34,323 nucleotides of DNA, taken from Halobiforma nitratireducens JCM 10879 (lineage in GTDB: Archaea > Halobacteriota > Halobacteria > Halobacteriales > Natrialbaceae). The position numbers and the translations under genes were made by a program. Positions 1 through 8,679 of the stretch are shown here, piece by piece (the stretch's first letter is position 1; each line of letters starts with the position of its first letter). The stretch is taken from positions 19,717 through 54,039 of the forward strand of contig NZ_AOMA01000116.1 in NCBI RefSeq assembly GCF_000337895.1. The letters run 5' to 3'. The notes under the pieces were generated by a model. That model did no database searches and was not told where the DNA came from. It was given only the letters and a program-made list of their open reading frames with translations.

Positions 1-12
1 TCGCGCCATCAG

Positions 13-31
13 AGATGTGTATAAGAGACAG
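13..31 (+). other. Tn5/Nextera mosaic-end adapter remnant at contig edge
   Basis: The 19 bases AGATGTGTATAAGAGACAG are exactly the Tn5 mosaic end used in Nextera tagmentation libraries. They lie at the extreme left of the window, right before the 3' end of the ABCE1 gene. The ten or so bases before them do not match either full Nextera adapter arm. This is a library artefact, so bases 1-31 should not be treated as genome, and what lies beyond ABCE1 is unknown. Confidence 0.95.
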
Positions 32-38
32 CGCGCGA

Positions 39-1853
39 TCAGGGCGCGTAGTAGTACTCGCCCTCGCTCTTTTGCTCCTTGTCGAGTTGCGAGTCAGGCT
101 TGTTGATCCGCGGACGTGAGGTGCGGTCGTCCCGGCGGAACGTAACCTCGAGGTTCGCGAGAAACTCGTTCATACCCGCACGCATCGACTGTGGCGGACT
201 GGCACGACCCCGGACGGCCGGTTCACCGTCGAAGACCATCAGTCGATCCGCGAGCAGGTCGATCGTGTAGATGTCGTGGTCGATGACCATCACGGTCGCG
301 TCCTGCTGTTCGGCGTAACGCCGGATCGCGCTCGTCGCCTGGACACGCTGTTCGACGTCTAAGTGGGCAGAGGGTTCGTCCAGCAGGTACAGATCCGCGG
401 AGTCGGAGAGACAGGCGGCGATAGCCACCCGCTGGCGTTCACCCCCCGAGAGGTCCGAGAGGTTCTGTTCCATGATCCGCTCGAGTTGGAGCGGCTGGGC
501 GATTTCGGTGTTCCAGTAGGAGGAACCGAACTGATCCGTAATCGAGGAGAGGAAGGCGTCGACCCGCATGTGCTGGTCGATCGTCACGTACTGGGGCTTA
601 TAGGAGATGTCCAGATCGAGGTCGGCGTTGCCCTCGTCCGGCTCGAGGTTGCCGGTGAGGAGGTTCGCGAAGGTGGACTTCCCGATCCCGTTCGGACCGA
701 CGATCCCCAACACCTCGTTCTCGCGGATCTGACCGCCCTCGACCTCGAGGGTGAACTCGCCGTCGCCGTAGCTTTTGGTGAGGTCCGGGTAGTCGACGAG
801 GACATCGCCCCGAGTCGCCGTCCGGGGGGCGTGTTCCTCGAACTCGATCCGGTCTTGCCGGATCCGCATGTTCTCGTTGTCGAGATAGCCCGCGAGGTAC
901 TCGTTGATCCCGTTCCGGACCGACTTGGGGGGCGTGATGACACCGTACGCGCCGGGCTCACCGTACGCGACGTGTAAGGTGTCCGCGACCAGATCGAGGA
1001 TCGCCAGGTCGTGCTCGACGACCAGCATCGATCGGTTCTCCTCCTCGGCGAGTTCACGGATCAGCCGCGCCGCGGTCACTCGCTGCCCGATGTCGAGATA
1101 CGGCGTGATCTCGTCGAGGAAGTAGAAGTCCGTATCTCGAACGAGCGTCGCGGCGAGCGCGACGCGCTGGAGTTCACCACCCGAGAGGTCTTCGATCGAC
1201 TGGTCCATGACCGGGCCAAGCGAGAGTCGCTCGGCGATCTCCTCGAGTGCGCCGCGTTCGTCCGTGCTCTCGAGTAGTTGGCGGGTGTTGCCGTCGAACT
1301 GCTCGGGAATCTGGTCGACGTACTGGGGCTTGCGTGCGACCGTGACGTTGCCATCCCGAACGTCGGCGATGTAATCCTGCAGTTCCGTGCCGCGATAGGC
1401 CTCGAGCACATCGTCCCACGCCGGCGGCTCCTCGTGTCGACCGAGGTTGGGCTCGAGTTCGCCGGCCAGAATGCGGACGGCGGTCGTCTTCCCGATCCCG
1501 TTCGGTCCGAGGATGCCGGTGACTTTGCCCTCCTGGGGAGCCGGGAGCCCGTACAGCGAGAAGGCGTTCTCGCCGTAGCGGTGGGCGGGATCGTCCTGGA
1601 GTTCCTGCGGGAGGTTGATGATCTCGATCGCGTCGAACGGACACTTCTCGACGCAGATACCGCAGCTCTCGCCGAGACATATCTCTTCGGATATCCGAAC
1701 CTGGTCGGGCTGGCCCTCGTCGGTCTCCTCGCCACGGAGGGTGATACACTCCTTGCCGGTCCGGTTTGGCGGGCAGTAGTTCTTGCACTCGTAGTTACAC
1801 CGGTCGGGCTGGCACCGCTCGAGGTCTACGACGGCGATACTGTCGTCAGCCAT
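39..1853 (-). CDS. abce1: ABCE1/Rli1 ribosome-recycling ATPase
   Basis: Archaeal ABCE1 (RNase L inhibitor homologue), the cytoplasmic ATPase that splits ribosomes into subunits after termination; 604 aa, the usual full length. Visible parts: an N-terminal iron-sulfur domain with Cys 14, 19, 23, 27, 36 and a second cluster at Cys 59, 64, 67, 71; first ABC domain with Walker A GPNGIGKT (116-123), signature LSGGE (223-227), Walker B ending LDE (about 248); second ABC domain with Walker A GPNGIGKS (386-393), LSGGE (467-471) and Walker B (486-492). The start ATG is 2 nt after the stop of the upstream EMC6-like gene, so the two are one operon. The stop is only 8 nt from the adapter remnant but the C-terminus (ending YYYAP) looks natural, so the gene is probably complete. 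Confidence 0.96.
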   Translation of the reverse strand: MADDSIAVVDLERCQPDRCNYECKNYCPPNRTGKECITLRGEETDEGQPDQVRISEEICLGESCGICVEKCPFDAIEIINLPQELQDDPAHRYGENAFSLYGLPAPQEGKVTGILGPNGIGKTTAVRILAGELEPNLGRHEEPPAWDDVLEAYRGTELQDYIADVRDGNVTVARKPQYVDQIPEQFDGNTRQLLESTDERGALEEIAERLSLGPVMDQSIEDLSGGELQRVALAATLVRDTDFYFLDEITPYLDIGQRVTAARLIRELAEEENRSMLVVEHDLAILDLVADTLHVAYGEPGAYGVITPPKSVRNGINEYLAGYLDNENMRIRQDRIEFEEHAPRTATRGDVLVDYPDLTKSYGDGEFTLEVEGGQIRENEVLGIVGPNGIGKSTFANLLTGNLEPDEGNADLDLDISYKPQYVTIDQHMRVDAFLSSITDQFGSSYWNTEIAQPLQLERIMEQNLSDLSGGERQRVAIAACLSDSADLYLLDEPSAHLDVEQRVQATSAIRRYAEQQDATVMVIDHDIYTIDLLADRLMVFDGEPAVRGRASPPQSMRAGMNEFLANLEVTFRRDDRTSRPRINKPDSQLDKEQKSEGEYYYAP

Positions 1854-1855
1854 GG

Positions 1856-2179
1856 TTACGCCTGGCCCTGTGCGGTCAGCATGATTCCGTACACGACGAA
1901 CCAGAACGAGAACGTCATGAACGTGATAAAGAGGTAGTGTTTCACGCCGAACTCGTCCTCACCGTAGATGCCCGAGAACTCCAGCAGCGGAATCTGGACG
2001 ACGATCGCACCGAAGACGAGTGCGAGCGCCCGGGTATCGGTCGCCGCTTCGGCTGGCCCGAGATCCCCGGTGATAGACAGCGAGGCCAGGGCTGCGCCGA
2101 CGCCGAGCAACGCTGACAGCGCAGTGACGCTGATCGAGCGAATGTGCTCACGTCGGTCGCTAATCGATTCGGTCGACAT
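1856..2179 (-). CDS. small EMC6-like membrane protein
   Basis: 107 aa with about three hydrophobic segments: roughly residues 17-37, 50-67 and 84-102. The layout resembles the small archaeal EMC6-like membrane proteins; the family call is from memory of haloarchaeal proteins of this shape and is moderate. It is the first gene of a two-gene unit, with ABCE1 starting 2 nt after its stop, so co-transcription and perhaps translational coupling are expected. An AT-rich CTTTTCA stretch about 27 nt upstream of the ATG (2201-2210) could be its TATA box, giving a leaderless mRNA. Linkage to ribosome recycling and to a membrane-insertase-like protein would fit co-translational membrane biogenesis, but that is inference. 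Confidence 0.75.
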   Translation of the reverse strand: MSTESISDRREHIRSISVTALSALLGVGAALASLSITGDLGPAEAATDTRALALVFGAIVVQIPLLEFSGIYGEDEFGVKHYLFITFMTFSFWFVVYGIMLTAQGQA

Positions 2180-2234
2180 GGACGTGTCTCTGTCGTCGAT
2201 GGTGAAAAGGGGTTCGGGTTAGTGCCGAGTCCAA

Positions 2235-5200
2235 TCAGCCTATTTCGACGCCGTCGAGATCGGTCTCGAAGGGGAAATCGTCCAGATCATCCGGATCGAC
2301 ATCCCCGGTTAGGTCCTCTATGTCGGCAGGGTCGATCTCGATAGGTGCCGAATCCTCTCGATCCTCGCTCTGGGCAGTGACCTCACCGACACCCTCGTCG
2401 TCGAGACTGGTATGCCACTCGAGTTCGATCGTCTCAGAATCGTCTCGGTCTGGGTAACTCGTCAAGTCGACGTCTTTCGTATCGACGACCTGCCCATCCA
2501 TGTTCGTCAGGGTGATCGTCTGCGTGACCACTTTCTCTTCTTGGTCTCGATCACGACTCGTGACCGTCACATCGACCGTACTCGTGTTACCAGCAGTCAC
2601 GTTGTCGACATCGTCTATTTCGACCTCGAAGATGCCCTCGGCCTCGAGTTCCCAACTGAACCGCGGATAGTCGTCGGGGACTGCCTCCCAGGGCCCGCCT
2701 TCGTCGGCGAACTCGAGATTACCCATTCGGTCAGGCTCGGTAACGTCGAACCCTTGCATTTCGGCGGTTGTGCGACCGATCCAGTCCGTCTCGATCGTCC
2801 ACGATCCGATAGAGCCCGTATACCAGTTGCCGATCTCTCCATAGGGGTCGGACTCGATCGTTTCGTCCCAGTAAACACTGCTATCGAAGCTATCTCCCGC
2901 CGAGAGGACGTGCCCAACGATAGCACCAGCATCGGAGTCGCTACCAGTCGCAGTGCCGGTGGTGTACATCTGCTCGAACTCCGAGGGGACGTAGGAGGAG
3001 GTCCCCACGATAGAGCCGACGTAGTTGGCCCCGCTGACATCGGTCTGGGTGTACGCCGTCGATACCTGGGTCTCCCAGGTTGCTCGGCCAACCAGTCCGC
3101 CGATCCCTTCGTGGTTCAGTCTAGCGTTACCGCTGGCTGCGATCTCCCCGCCGACGACGGTTCCCTCCGTGACGAGGCGGTTGTCGATGTTGGCGTGGGC
3201 ACCGTCGCCGATCAATCCGCCAACGAGTTGTTCCTCTGCTTCGACGTATCCTTCACTTCTCGCGTTTTCTACAGTCCCGCCAGCCTGTCCAGCTAGCGCA
3301 CCCACGTGTTGTTGACCATGGACGTACACGTCCGTGAGACGAACGTTCTCTATCGTGGACCCCCATCCGACGGACGCGTCTTCTGCAGGGTAGTTGGTTG
3401 CTCCGAACAGACCGACGAACCGTTCGTCCGGGCGATCGATATAGAGGTTTCTGATCTCGTGACCGTTCCCGTCGAAATCCCCGCTGAACGCGTCACCGTC
3501 CCAGTTGCTGTCGACGAAAGTGTTTGGATAGTTGTTGCCGTCTTGACCGATCGGTTCGAATCCGTGTGGGTTGCCGAACTGCGTTGCCGTTTCGTAAGTG
3601 ACATCTAGCTCAGACCAATCGTCCCAGTCACCTGGACTATCTCGTATTTCTATAATTCCATCCTCTGCGCTAACGAGTTCGAAGTTCGGATCACTATTGA
3701 ACAGTCCTGGACCTGCATCCACCTCGATGCTCTCTTCCACTACCGGCGACTCCGAGAGTGTGATCTCGTCGCCCCAACCGAAATCGCCGCTTTCAGCGGT
3801 GACGGTTTCGGAGTCAATCCGCTCCGTACCGACGATCTCCTTATTCCAGTACTCCGTTCCGTGAGCATCGATATCATCGACGAGCTGGTAGTTGGCATCG
3901 AGATCATCGTTGATACACTGGAGTTGGTCGACGGTACTCACGTTGTATGGGTCTCCTTCTTCGCCACTTCCTTCGTAATCGACCTCACTGCAGACAGGAC
4001 CGTCTCGTTCGACGACGACGACCTCGTCCATTTCGTCGTCTTCTGCCCCAGGGCTCTCCGTTCGAACCGTAACCCGATCGGTTCGCTCTCCGACACCCTC
4101 GTACTCGAGTTGGACAGTCGTCGGGCTTCCAGTAGCGCTGATCGTTTCGCTCTGTGTGCGGTCTCCTTCGCTCCCATCGAATCCGTCCAGAACCACGTCC
4201 GATTGTGTATCATCACCTATCGCTTCGATATGAGCCTCGATTTCGACCGTATCACCTTCCTCAACTGGCTCGTCGAGAACGTCGATCGCAGTTATGTTGA
4301 GGAGTGGTTCGACGTCTACGTCTGCCGTTTCCGTACTGTTTTCGGAACTGACCGAGATTTCGGTCTGGTCTGGCTCTTCGGGAAGGTCGACGCTCCCCCA
4401 CTCGAGTGTCACCGACTCGTCTCCGTCGCCGTCAGGATCGATCATGGTGGTGTCGACGGTGTTATCGCCGAACCCGTTGAGCCAGACGAGTTGGCCGTCC
4501 CCATACCCTCGCTTTTCGACGTCAGCGTGAACAGTGAGGGTCTCTCCCTGTCCGACTGGGTCGTCGTCCTCGATTTCGGTAATACTAATGTTGACTTCCG
4601 GTGATTCCTCCTCTACGATAAATTTGCCTCGCTCGTCGAGACTATCCCCTCCTGGATCGGTTACGATATCGTACTCGTACTCAGTATACGGTTCCAGGCC
4701 GAGCGATTCCGGTTCGAAGTAGTATTGTTGTTGATCTTGATCTTGGGGATCTGTAACGTTCGTCCAATCACCGCTAGGTCCCGTTTTTATAGTATTATTT
4801 TCATATATGGAGTGATTGGATTCGATAGTACGGTCGTTACGTTCAGAGTCGTTCCAGATGGAAAGGGTTGCATTGACCGTCCCTGGATTGCTGCCGTAGT
4901 TCGTCAGTGAAGCGTTAATGTAGAATCTGTCGTTCAGTCCAACACGGTTGTTTTCTATCGCGTTGGGCTCTTCTTGATCGTGTGCAACCAACCCATGATC
5001 TTCGTCGATCACAAAATGGGGCTCTGCCGGGGGGTCGCCAATTCCCTCAATCGTCATTTCGACTTCGTCGTCTGAGTCGCGTTTCACCTCGACACTGTAC
5101 TGCGAAACACTTTCTTTCTCTTGCCTGAGATGGCGTTCCCAACCGTCGGCGTACTCGCTTTCGATCTTGAATGTAACGTTGTTTTCAGCATCACTGAGTA

Positions 5201-5789
5201 CTGAACTGAGATTCGAAGTCGCCTCTGATGCACCCTCGTGGTCGTGTCGGACTACCGTTTCCCCCCCGGAAACGTCGTCTATCTCGATCTGCATGAGTTC
5301 CACGTGGAGCGTATCGTTCTCGAAGCCGATATTGGGTTCTTTTACGGCCCGAGTATCGGAGTCTGTACGCTCCCACACAGCACCGCCCTGATGGGCGATC
5401 GTCTGCTCGTCGAGTTCGAACTCGAGCGTTCCGAGAGTTTCAGTTGCGGTCCGATCGTCATCGTCCCAATCCGGATGTTCACCGTCGTGCCGTGCAACTG
5501 AAATCGTCCCATCGGCAGCTATCTGCGGTTGACAGTCCGAGTCGTCGAACGCGAGGGATTGTTCGGCTCCCGTCGTGATGACCGTCCCGAGACGGTGATC
5601 GGTTTCGTCCATGCACATGTGGACTTTTTCCTGCTCGGCACCCGACTCGATGGAGTCGAGCATCGCCGACCCGGCCACCAACAGCAATGCGGTACCGATC
5701 GCAACGATGCCGAACAGCAGGATCAACCCCACGAGTGGGCTGACCGCTCGCTGCTGTTCCCCATCGTCACTCGCTCGCCCCTTGTTCAT
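2235..5789 (-). CDS. large pilin-signal surface protein with CARDB-like and GLUG repeats
   Basis: 1184 aa secreted acidic protein. Residues 14-40 form a haloarchaeal type IV pilin-like signal: RAVSPLVGLILLFG followed by a hydrophobic helix, so it is probably processed by the PibD prepilin peptidase and anchored or assembled at the cell surface. About 390-590 hold two CARDB-like beta domains. A GSGEEGDPYNVST segment near 600, typical of the start of GLUG regions, is followed by a long insert (about 640-770) and then GLUG-type repeats near 790, 830, 858, 893, 921 and 951 (for example VGGLIG, IGGLVG). Another CARDB-like domain is at about 1050-1150. There is no PGF-CTERM sorting tail. Its stop is 55 nt before the EMC6-like start. 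Base composition is locally more AT-rich than the neighbours (4780-4830, for instance), hinting at a more mobile or fast-evolving gene. Likely role: adhesion or cell-surface structure; substrate unknown. Confidence 0.85.
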   Translation of the reverse strand: MNKGRASDDGEQQRAVSPLVGLILLFGIVAIGTALLLVAGSAMLDSIESGAEQEKVHMCMDETDHRLGTVITTGAEQSLAFDDSDCQPQIAADGTISVARHDGEHPDWDDDDRTATETLGTLEFELDEQTIAHQGGAVWERTDSDTRAVKEPNIGFENDTLHVELMQIEIDDVSGGETVVRHDHEGASEATSNLSSVLSDAENNVTFKIESEYADGWERHLRQEKESVSQYSVEVKRDSDDEVEMTIEGIGDPPAEPHFVIDEDHGLVAHDQEEPNAIENNRVGLNDRFYINASLTNYGSNPGTVNATLSIWNDSERNDRTIESNHSIYENNTIKTGPSGDWTNVTDPQDQDQQQYYFEPESLGLEPYTEYEYDIVTDPGGDSLDERGKFIVEEESPEVNISITEIEDDDPVGQGETLTVHADVEKRGYGDGQLVWLNGFGDNTVDTTMIDPDGDGDESVTLEWGSVDLPEEPDQTEISVSSENSTETADVDVEPLLNITAIDVLDEPVEEGDTVEIEAHIEAIGDDTQSDVVLDGFDGSEGDRTQSETISATGSPTTVQLEYEGVGERTDRVTVRTESPGAEDDEMDEVVVVERDGPVCSEVDYEGSGEEGDPYNVSTVDQLQCINDDLDANYQLVDDIDAHGTEYWNKEIVGTERIDSETVTAESGDFGWGDEITLSESPVVEESIEVDAGPGLFNSDPNFELVSAEDGIIEIRDSPGDWDDWSELDVTYETATQFGNPHGFEPIGQDGNNYPNTFVDSNWDGDAFSGDFDGNGHEIRNLYIDRPDERFVGLFGATNYPAEDASVGWGSTIENVRLTDVYVHGQQHVGALAGQAGGTVENARSEGYVEAEEQLVGGLIGDGAHANIDNRLVTEGTVVGGEIAASGNARLNHEGIGGLVGRATWETQVSTAYTQTDVSGANYVGSIVGTSSYVPSEFEQMYTTGTATGSDSDAGAIVGHVLSAGDSFDSSVYWDETIESDPYGEIGNWYTGSIGSWTIETDWIGRTTAEMQGFDVTEPDRMGNLEFADEGGPWEAVPDDYPRFSWELEAEGIFEVEIDDVDNVTAGNTSTVDVTVTSRDRDQEEKVVTQTITLTNMDGQVVDTKDVDLTSYPDRDDSETIELEWHTSLDDEGVGEVTAQSEDREDSAPIEIDPADIEDLTGDVDPDDLDDFPFETDLDGVEIG

Positions 5790-5810
5790 TAGTTCTCACT
5801 CGAGATTCCA

Positions 5811-5823
5811 GTACCATAAAACA
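5811..5823 (-). promoter_or_regulatory. TATA box of the GLUG surface protein gene
   Basis: On the minus strand the sequence reads TTGTTTTATGG about 25-32 nt before the ATG at 5789, the spacing expected for a haloarchaeal leaderless or near-leaderless transcript. Confidence 0.55.
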
Positions 5824-5976
5824 ATATTATGCAGTGACTGTTATGACAGATAAACTATTTTCATTTCACCCCTAAATTGTAGAATAAATGGGCTGTTGTA
5901 GAGAAGAGAAAGCCGTTCCGTCGGTCGGTTTTCGACCTTCACCAGTGCAGGGCCTTGGTGAAAGTGGACATCAACC

Positions 5977-5986
5977 AAATTATTAT
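5977..5986 (+). promoter_or_regulatory. TATA box of the acyl-CoA synthetase gene
   Basis: AAATTATTAT is centred about 32 nt before the ATG at 6014. This supports that ATG over an in-frame upstream start at 5888, which would place the TATA box inside the coding region. Confidence 0.6.
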
Positions 5987-6013
5987 CATGGTTGTTACGG
6001 AACGTTGGGCCGT

Positions 6014-7624
6014 ATGGAGAGACCACTCGTCGTTACGGCGTTTCTCGAGCAGGCGCGCAACCACTACGCCAACCAGGAGGCGATCGTCGGCGCGGACGGT
6101 GATCGGTTCACCTACGCCGAGTTGGGCGACCGTGTCGACCGGTTCGCCGCGGCACTCCAGGAACGTGGTATCGAGAAAGGTGATCGGGTCGCCGTGCTCG
6201 ACCCGAACACGCATTACCACCTCGAGGCTGCTTTCGGAGCGATGAACATCGGGGCGGTGTTTACGCCGTTGAACTACCGACTCACGGCCGACGACTACGA
6301 GTACATTCTCTCGGACGCCGGCGTGGACGCGATCTACGCGGACTACGAGTACGCGGAGAAGATCGAGGCGATCCGCGACGACGTGCCGACGGAGACGTTC
6401 ATCACCAACGATACCGAGTCGGTCGAGGACGAGTGGGAGTCGTTCGATACCGCACTATCCGATGCCGGTCCAGAGTACGACCAGCCCGAGATGAGCGAGG
6501 ACGAGATCATCACGATCAACTACACCTCGGGGACGACCGGCGATCCGAAAGGGGTCTGTCGCACCCATCGGACCGAGACGATCCACGCCTACCTGGTGTC
6601 GATCTACCACGAACTCACCGACGACGACGTCTACCTCTGGACGCTCCCGATGTTCCACGTCAACGGCTGGGGACACATCTACGCGGTGACCGGCCAGGGA
6701 GCGAAACACGTCTGTACACGCGGTGTCAACGCCGACCAGATCGTCGACGCGATCAGGACCGAGGACGTCTCGTTTCTCTGTGCGGCCCCAGCAGTGCTCA
6801 ACCAGTTGATCGACTACTACGAGGACGAGGGCGGACCCGCCATGGCGGGCGACAACGACGTCCGAGTGACGACGGCCGGCAGCGCCCCGCCTGAAGCGAC
6901 GATCCGCGCCGTCGAAGAGGAGTTCGACTGGCGACTCAAACACCTCTACGGCGCGACCGAGACCGGCCCACTAATCACGATCTCGGCACCCTCGAGACAC
7001 GTCACGGAGGAGAACCGCTACGAACTCAAGAAACGCCAGGGAATGGGCATCCTCGGGACCGACGTGCGCGTCGTCGACGAAGACGGCGAGGACGTCCCCC
7101 GCGACGATCGGACGCTCGGCGAGGTCGTCGTCCGGGGCAATCAGGTGATGGACCACTACTGGAACAAGCCCGAGGCGACCGAGCAGGCGTTCAACGACCG
7201 TGTCGAGGGCTACTACCACACCGGCGATCTCGCGACGATCGACGAGAACGGGCTGATCGCTATCCGCGATCGAAAAAAGGACATCATCATCTCCGGCGGC
7301 GAGAACATCTCGAGCATCGAACTCGAGGATGCGTTGTTCGACCACGATGCGGTCGCGGACGCAGCGGTGATCCCAGCACCGAGCGAGGAGTGGGGCGAGA
7401 CGCCGAAGGCGTTCGTCGTGCCGTCGAGCGGGGACCCGGACGATCCGCCGGTGTCGGCCGACGAGCTAACCGACTTTACCCGGGATCGGCTCGCGAGTTA
7501 CAAAGTCGTCCGGCGGGTGGAGTTCGTCGGAGAACTTCCCAAGACGGCGACCGGGAAAACCCAAAAGTACGAACTCCGCAAACGGGAGTGGGACGAGGAA
7601 GACCGGATGATCGGGGAGGGTTGA
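6014..7624 (+). CDS. AMP-forming acyl-CoA synthetase (class I adenylate-forming)
   Basis: 536 aa from the chosen ATG. It activates a carboxylic acid, probably a medium or long fatty acid, to acyl-CoA via an acyl-adenylate. The phosphate-binding P-loop YTSGTTGDPKG starts at residue 170. GATETGP lies near 313, a YHTGDLA motif near 400, the hinge DRKKDIIISGGENIS near 420, and the C-terminal catalytic lysine region PKTATGKTQK near 515. It is a complete family member. A longer frame opens at 5888, but its 42 extra residues (Cys- and Gly-rich, not acidic) do not look haloarchaeal and the TATA box sits inside them. It is divergent from the surface protein. Exact acyl specificity cannot be read from the sequence; medium-chain AlkK-like enzymes are an alternative. 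Confidence 0.93.
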   Translation: MERPLVVTAFLEQARNHYANQEAIVGADGDRFTYAELGDRVDRFAAALQERGIEKGDRVAVLDPNTHYHLEAAFGAMNIGAVFTPLNYRLTADDYEYILSDAGVDAIYADYEYAEKIEAIRDDVPTETFITNDTESVEDEWESFDTALSDAGPEYDQPEMSEDEIITINYTSGTTGDPKGVCRTHRTETIHAYLVSIYHELTDDDVYLWTLPMFHVNGWGHIYAVTGQGAKHVCTRGVNADQIVDAIRTEDVSFLCAAPAVLNQLIDYYEDEGGPAMAGDNDVRVTTAGSAPPEATIRAVEEEFDWRLKHLYGATETGPLITISAPSRHVTEENRYELKKRQGMGILGTDVRVVDEDGEDVPRDDRTLGEVVVRGNQVMDHYWNKPEATEQAFNDRVEGYYHTGDLATIDENGLIAIRDRKKDIIISGGENISSIELEDALFDHDAVADAAVIPAPSEEWGETPKAFVVPSSGDPDDPPVSADELTDFTRDRLASYKVVRRVEFVGELPKTATGKTQKYELRKREWDEEDRMIGEG

Positions 7625-7709
7625 CACCAGTTCGTAACGACCCGACCACCCGATCGGCGAATCGCACCCCCGTCTCGAGGCTCTGGTTATCGATACGACA
7701 CGTGGATAC

Positions 7710-7723
7710 TGACTGGCCAGTCA
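7710..7723. promoter_or_regulatory. perfect 14-bp palindrome, possible operator
   Basis: TGACTGGCCAGTCA is a perfect palindrome in the intergenic region after the acyl-CoA synthetase and 125 nt before the winged-helix gene start. Its form is like operators of TetR-type dimers, but no TetR gene is in this window, so the binder is unknown. Confidence 0.45.
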
Positions 7724-7816
7724 AATAGGAGTTATTGGCATCTAGGCCCCTAAGGATGCATTTTAAACACCTAATACATTGGAATTTTTCCGAGAGTGGC
7801 GCTGGTAAGGCTCAAG

Positions 7817-7823
7817 CTTTATA
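7817..7823 (+). promoter_or_regulatory. TATA box of the winged-helix regulator gene
   Basis: CTTTATA is about 29 nt before the ATG at 7849 and decides that start over an in-frame one at 7735. Further AT-rich runs (7759-7768, 7779-7787) could hold a second promoter. Confidence 0.6.
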
Positions 7824-7848
7824 CTGCTGGGACCTTTCGATTCGTAAT

Positions 7849-8142
7849 ATGGCAGAGACTGACGGGGAGGAAATAGAGGACTTGCCTCCAAGTGCGAAAC
7901 TCGTTTTCAAGGTACTCGAGTACGACGGGCCGCTGACGCAGAAACAGATCGTCGAGGAATCGATGCTCTCGGCACGGACCGTCCGTTACGCACTCGAGCG
8001 ACTCGAGGAGATCGGTATCGTCGACGAGGACATCTACTTTGCGGACGCCCGCCAGAGCCTCTACCGAATCGAGGAGCCGGTCGCGGCGGATGGCAATGGG
8101 GTCGACGAATCCGCGAAGAAAGACGCCTGCTGCGCCGAATAA
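7849..8142 (+). CDS. winged-helix transcriptional regulator with C-terminal Cys pair
   Basis: 97 aa. Residues 12-75 form a MarR/TrmB-like winged helix: a helix around SAKLVFKVLEYDG, then LTQKQIVEES and the recognition helix SARTVRYALERLEEIGIV, followed by a beta wing ending SLYRIEE. The last residues are DACCAE; the adjacent cysteines could sense metal or redox state, which is inference. The chosen ATG has a TATA box 26-32 nt upstream; the 38-residue extension from 7735 is basic and aromatic, unlike its neighbours. It may regulate itself or nearby genes. No partner is evident. Confidence 0.85.
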   Translation: MAETDGEEIEDLPPSAKLVFKVLEYDGPLTQKQIVEESMLSARTVRYALERLEEIGIVDEDIYFADARQSLYRIEEPVAADGNGVDESAKKDACCAE

Positions 8143-8235
8143 CTACGGGGACGGAGACAGCGGGGCGAGCGCATCGCGACGGATCGATCCGCCGTCGCCG
8201 GTCGGCATTCGACTGCGACGGACGAGAACGGCAGG

Positions 8236-8261
8236 ATTATTTTTCCCGGGTGACCGTCACC
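8236..8261 (+). promoter_or_regulatory. TATA box with downstream inverted repeat before the 4-TM gene
   Basis: ATTATTTTT (8236-8244) sits about 26 nt before the ATG at 8266. Between it and the ATG is GGTGAC-C-GTCACC (8249-8261), six-base arms around a single base. A repressor bound there would cover the transcription start. Confidence 0.5.
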
Positions 8262-8265
8262 GCAC

Positions 8266-8679
8266 ATGAACAAGGAACGGCTGCCACGGTGGGGATGGTT
8301 GCTCGTCGGACTGTTCGGCGCGTCGATCGTCGCCAATTTCGTCAACGCAGTGTTGATCGCACAGGGGATTCTCCCCGAAGAGTACCAGGTCATCACGATC
8401 ATCACCGCGATGGCACCAGTATTGATCTACGTCGGCGTCTGGTACGACGACGAGCGTCAACACTATTGGGAGTACCCGACGGAACGTATCTTCGGCGACG
8501 TCGTCTTCGTTCTCGTCGGGGCAGCGGTCGGGTCGTCGATCGTACTCGTAGCGATCATCGACTTCGACGTGTGGCGACTCCTCAAGGAGATCGTCGCGAT
8601 GGCCGCCGGCTTCCTGCTGTCGTGGGGGCTGTTCTGGTGGCGAAATCCGGACCTGTACCGGATGGAAGTCGAGCGGTGA
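8266..8679 (+). CDS. four-helix membrane protein of unknown function
   Basis: 137 aa, not assigned to a named family. Four hydrophobic segments are visible, roughly 10-32, 42-59, 77-98 and 108-124, with a basic N-terminus and a charged loop (DDERQHYWEYPTER) between helices 2 and 3. The start is supported by a TATA box 26 nt upstream. It is separated from the preceding regulator by 123 nt and probably has its own promoter. Function unknown. Confidence 0.8.
   Translation: MNKERLPRWGWLLVGLFGASIVANFVNAVLIAQGILPEEYQVITIITAMAPVLIYVGVWYDDERQHYWEYPTERIFGDVVFVLVGAAVGSSIVLVAIIDFDVWRLLKEIVAMAAGFLLSWGLFWWRNPDLYRMEVER

Noticed and set aside
584..1788. Long overlapping frames on both strands inside ABCE1
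   Set aside because: They are Arg/Ser-rich shadows of the real gene, a common effect in GC-rich haloarchaeal DNA.
3545..3570. GGTTCGAATCC, as in the T-arm of a tRNA
   Set aside because: It lies inside the surface protein gene and no acceptor stem, anticodon arm or D-arm can be built around it.
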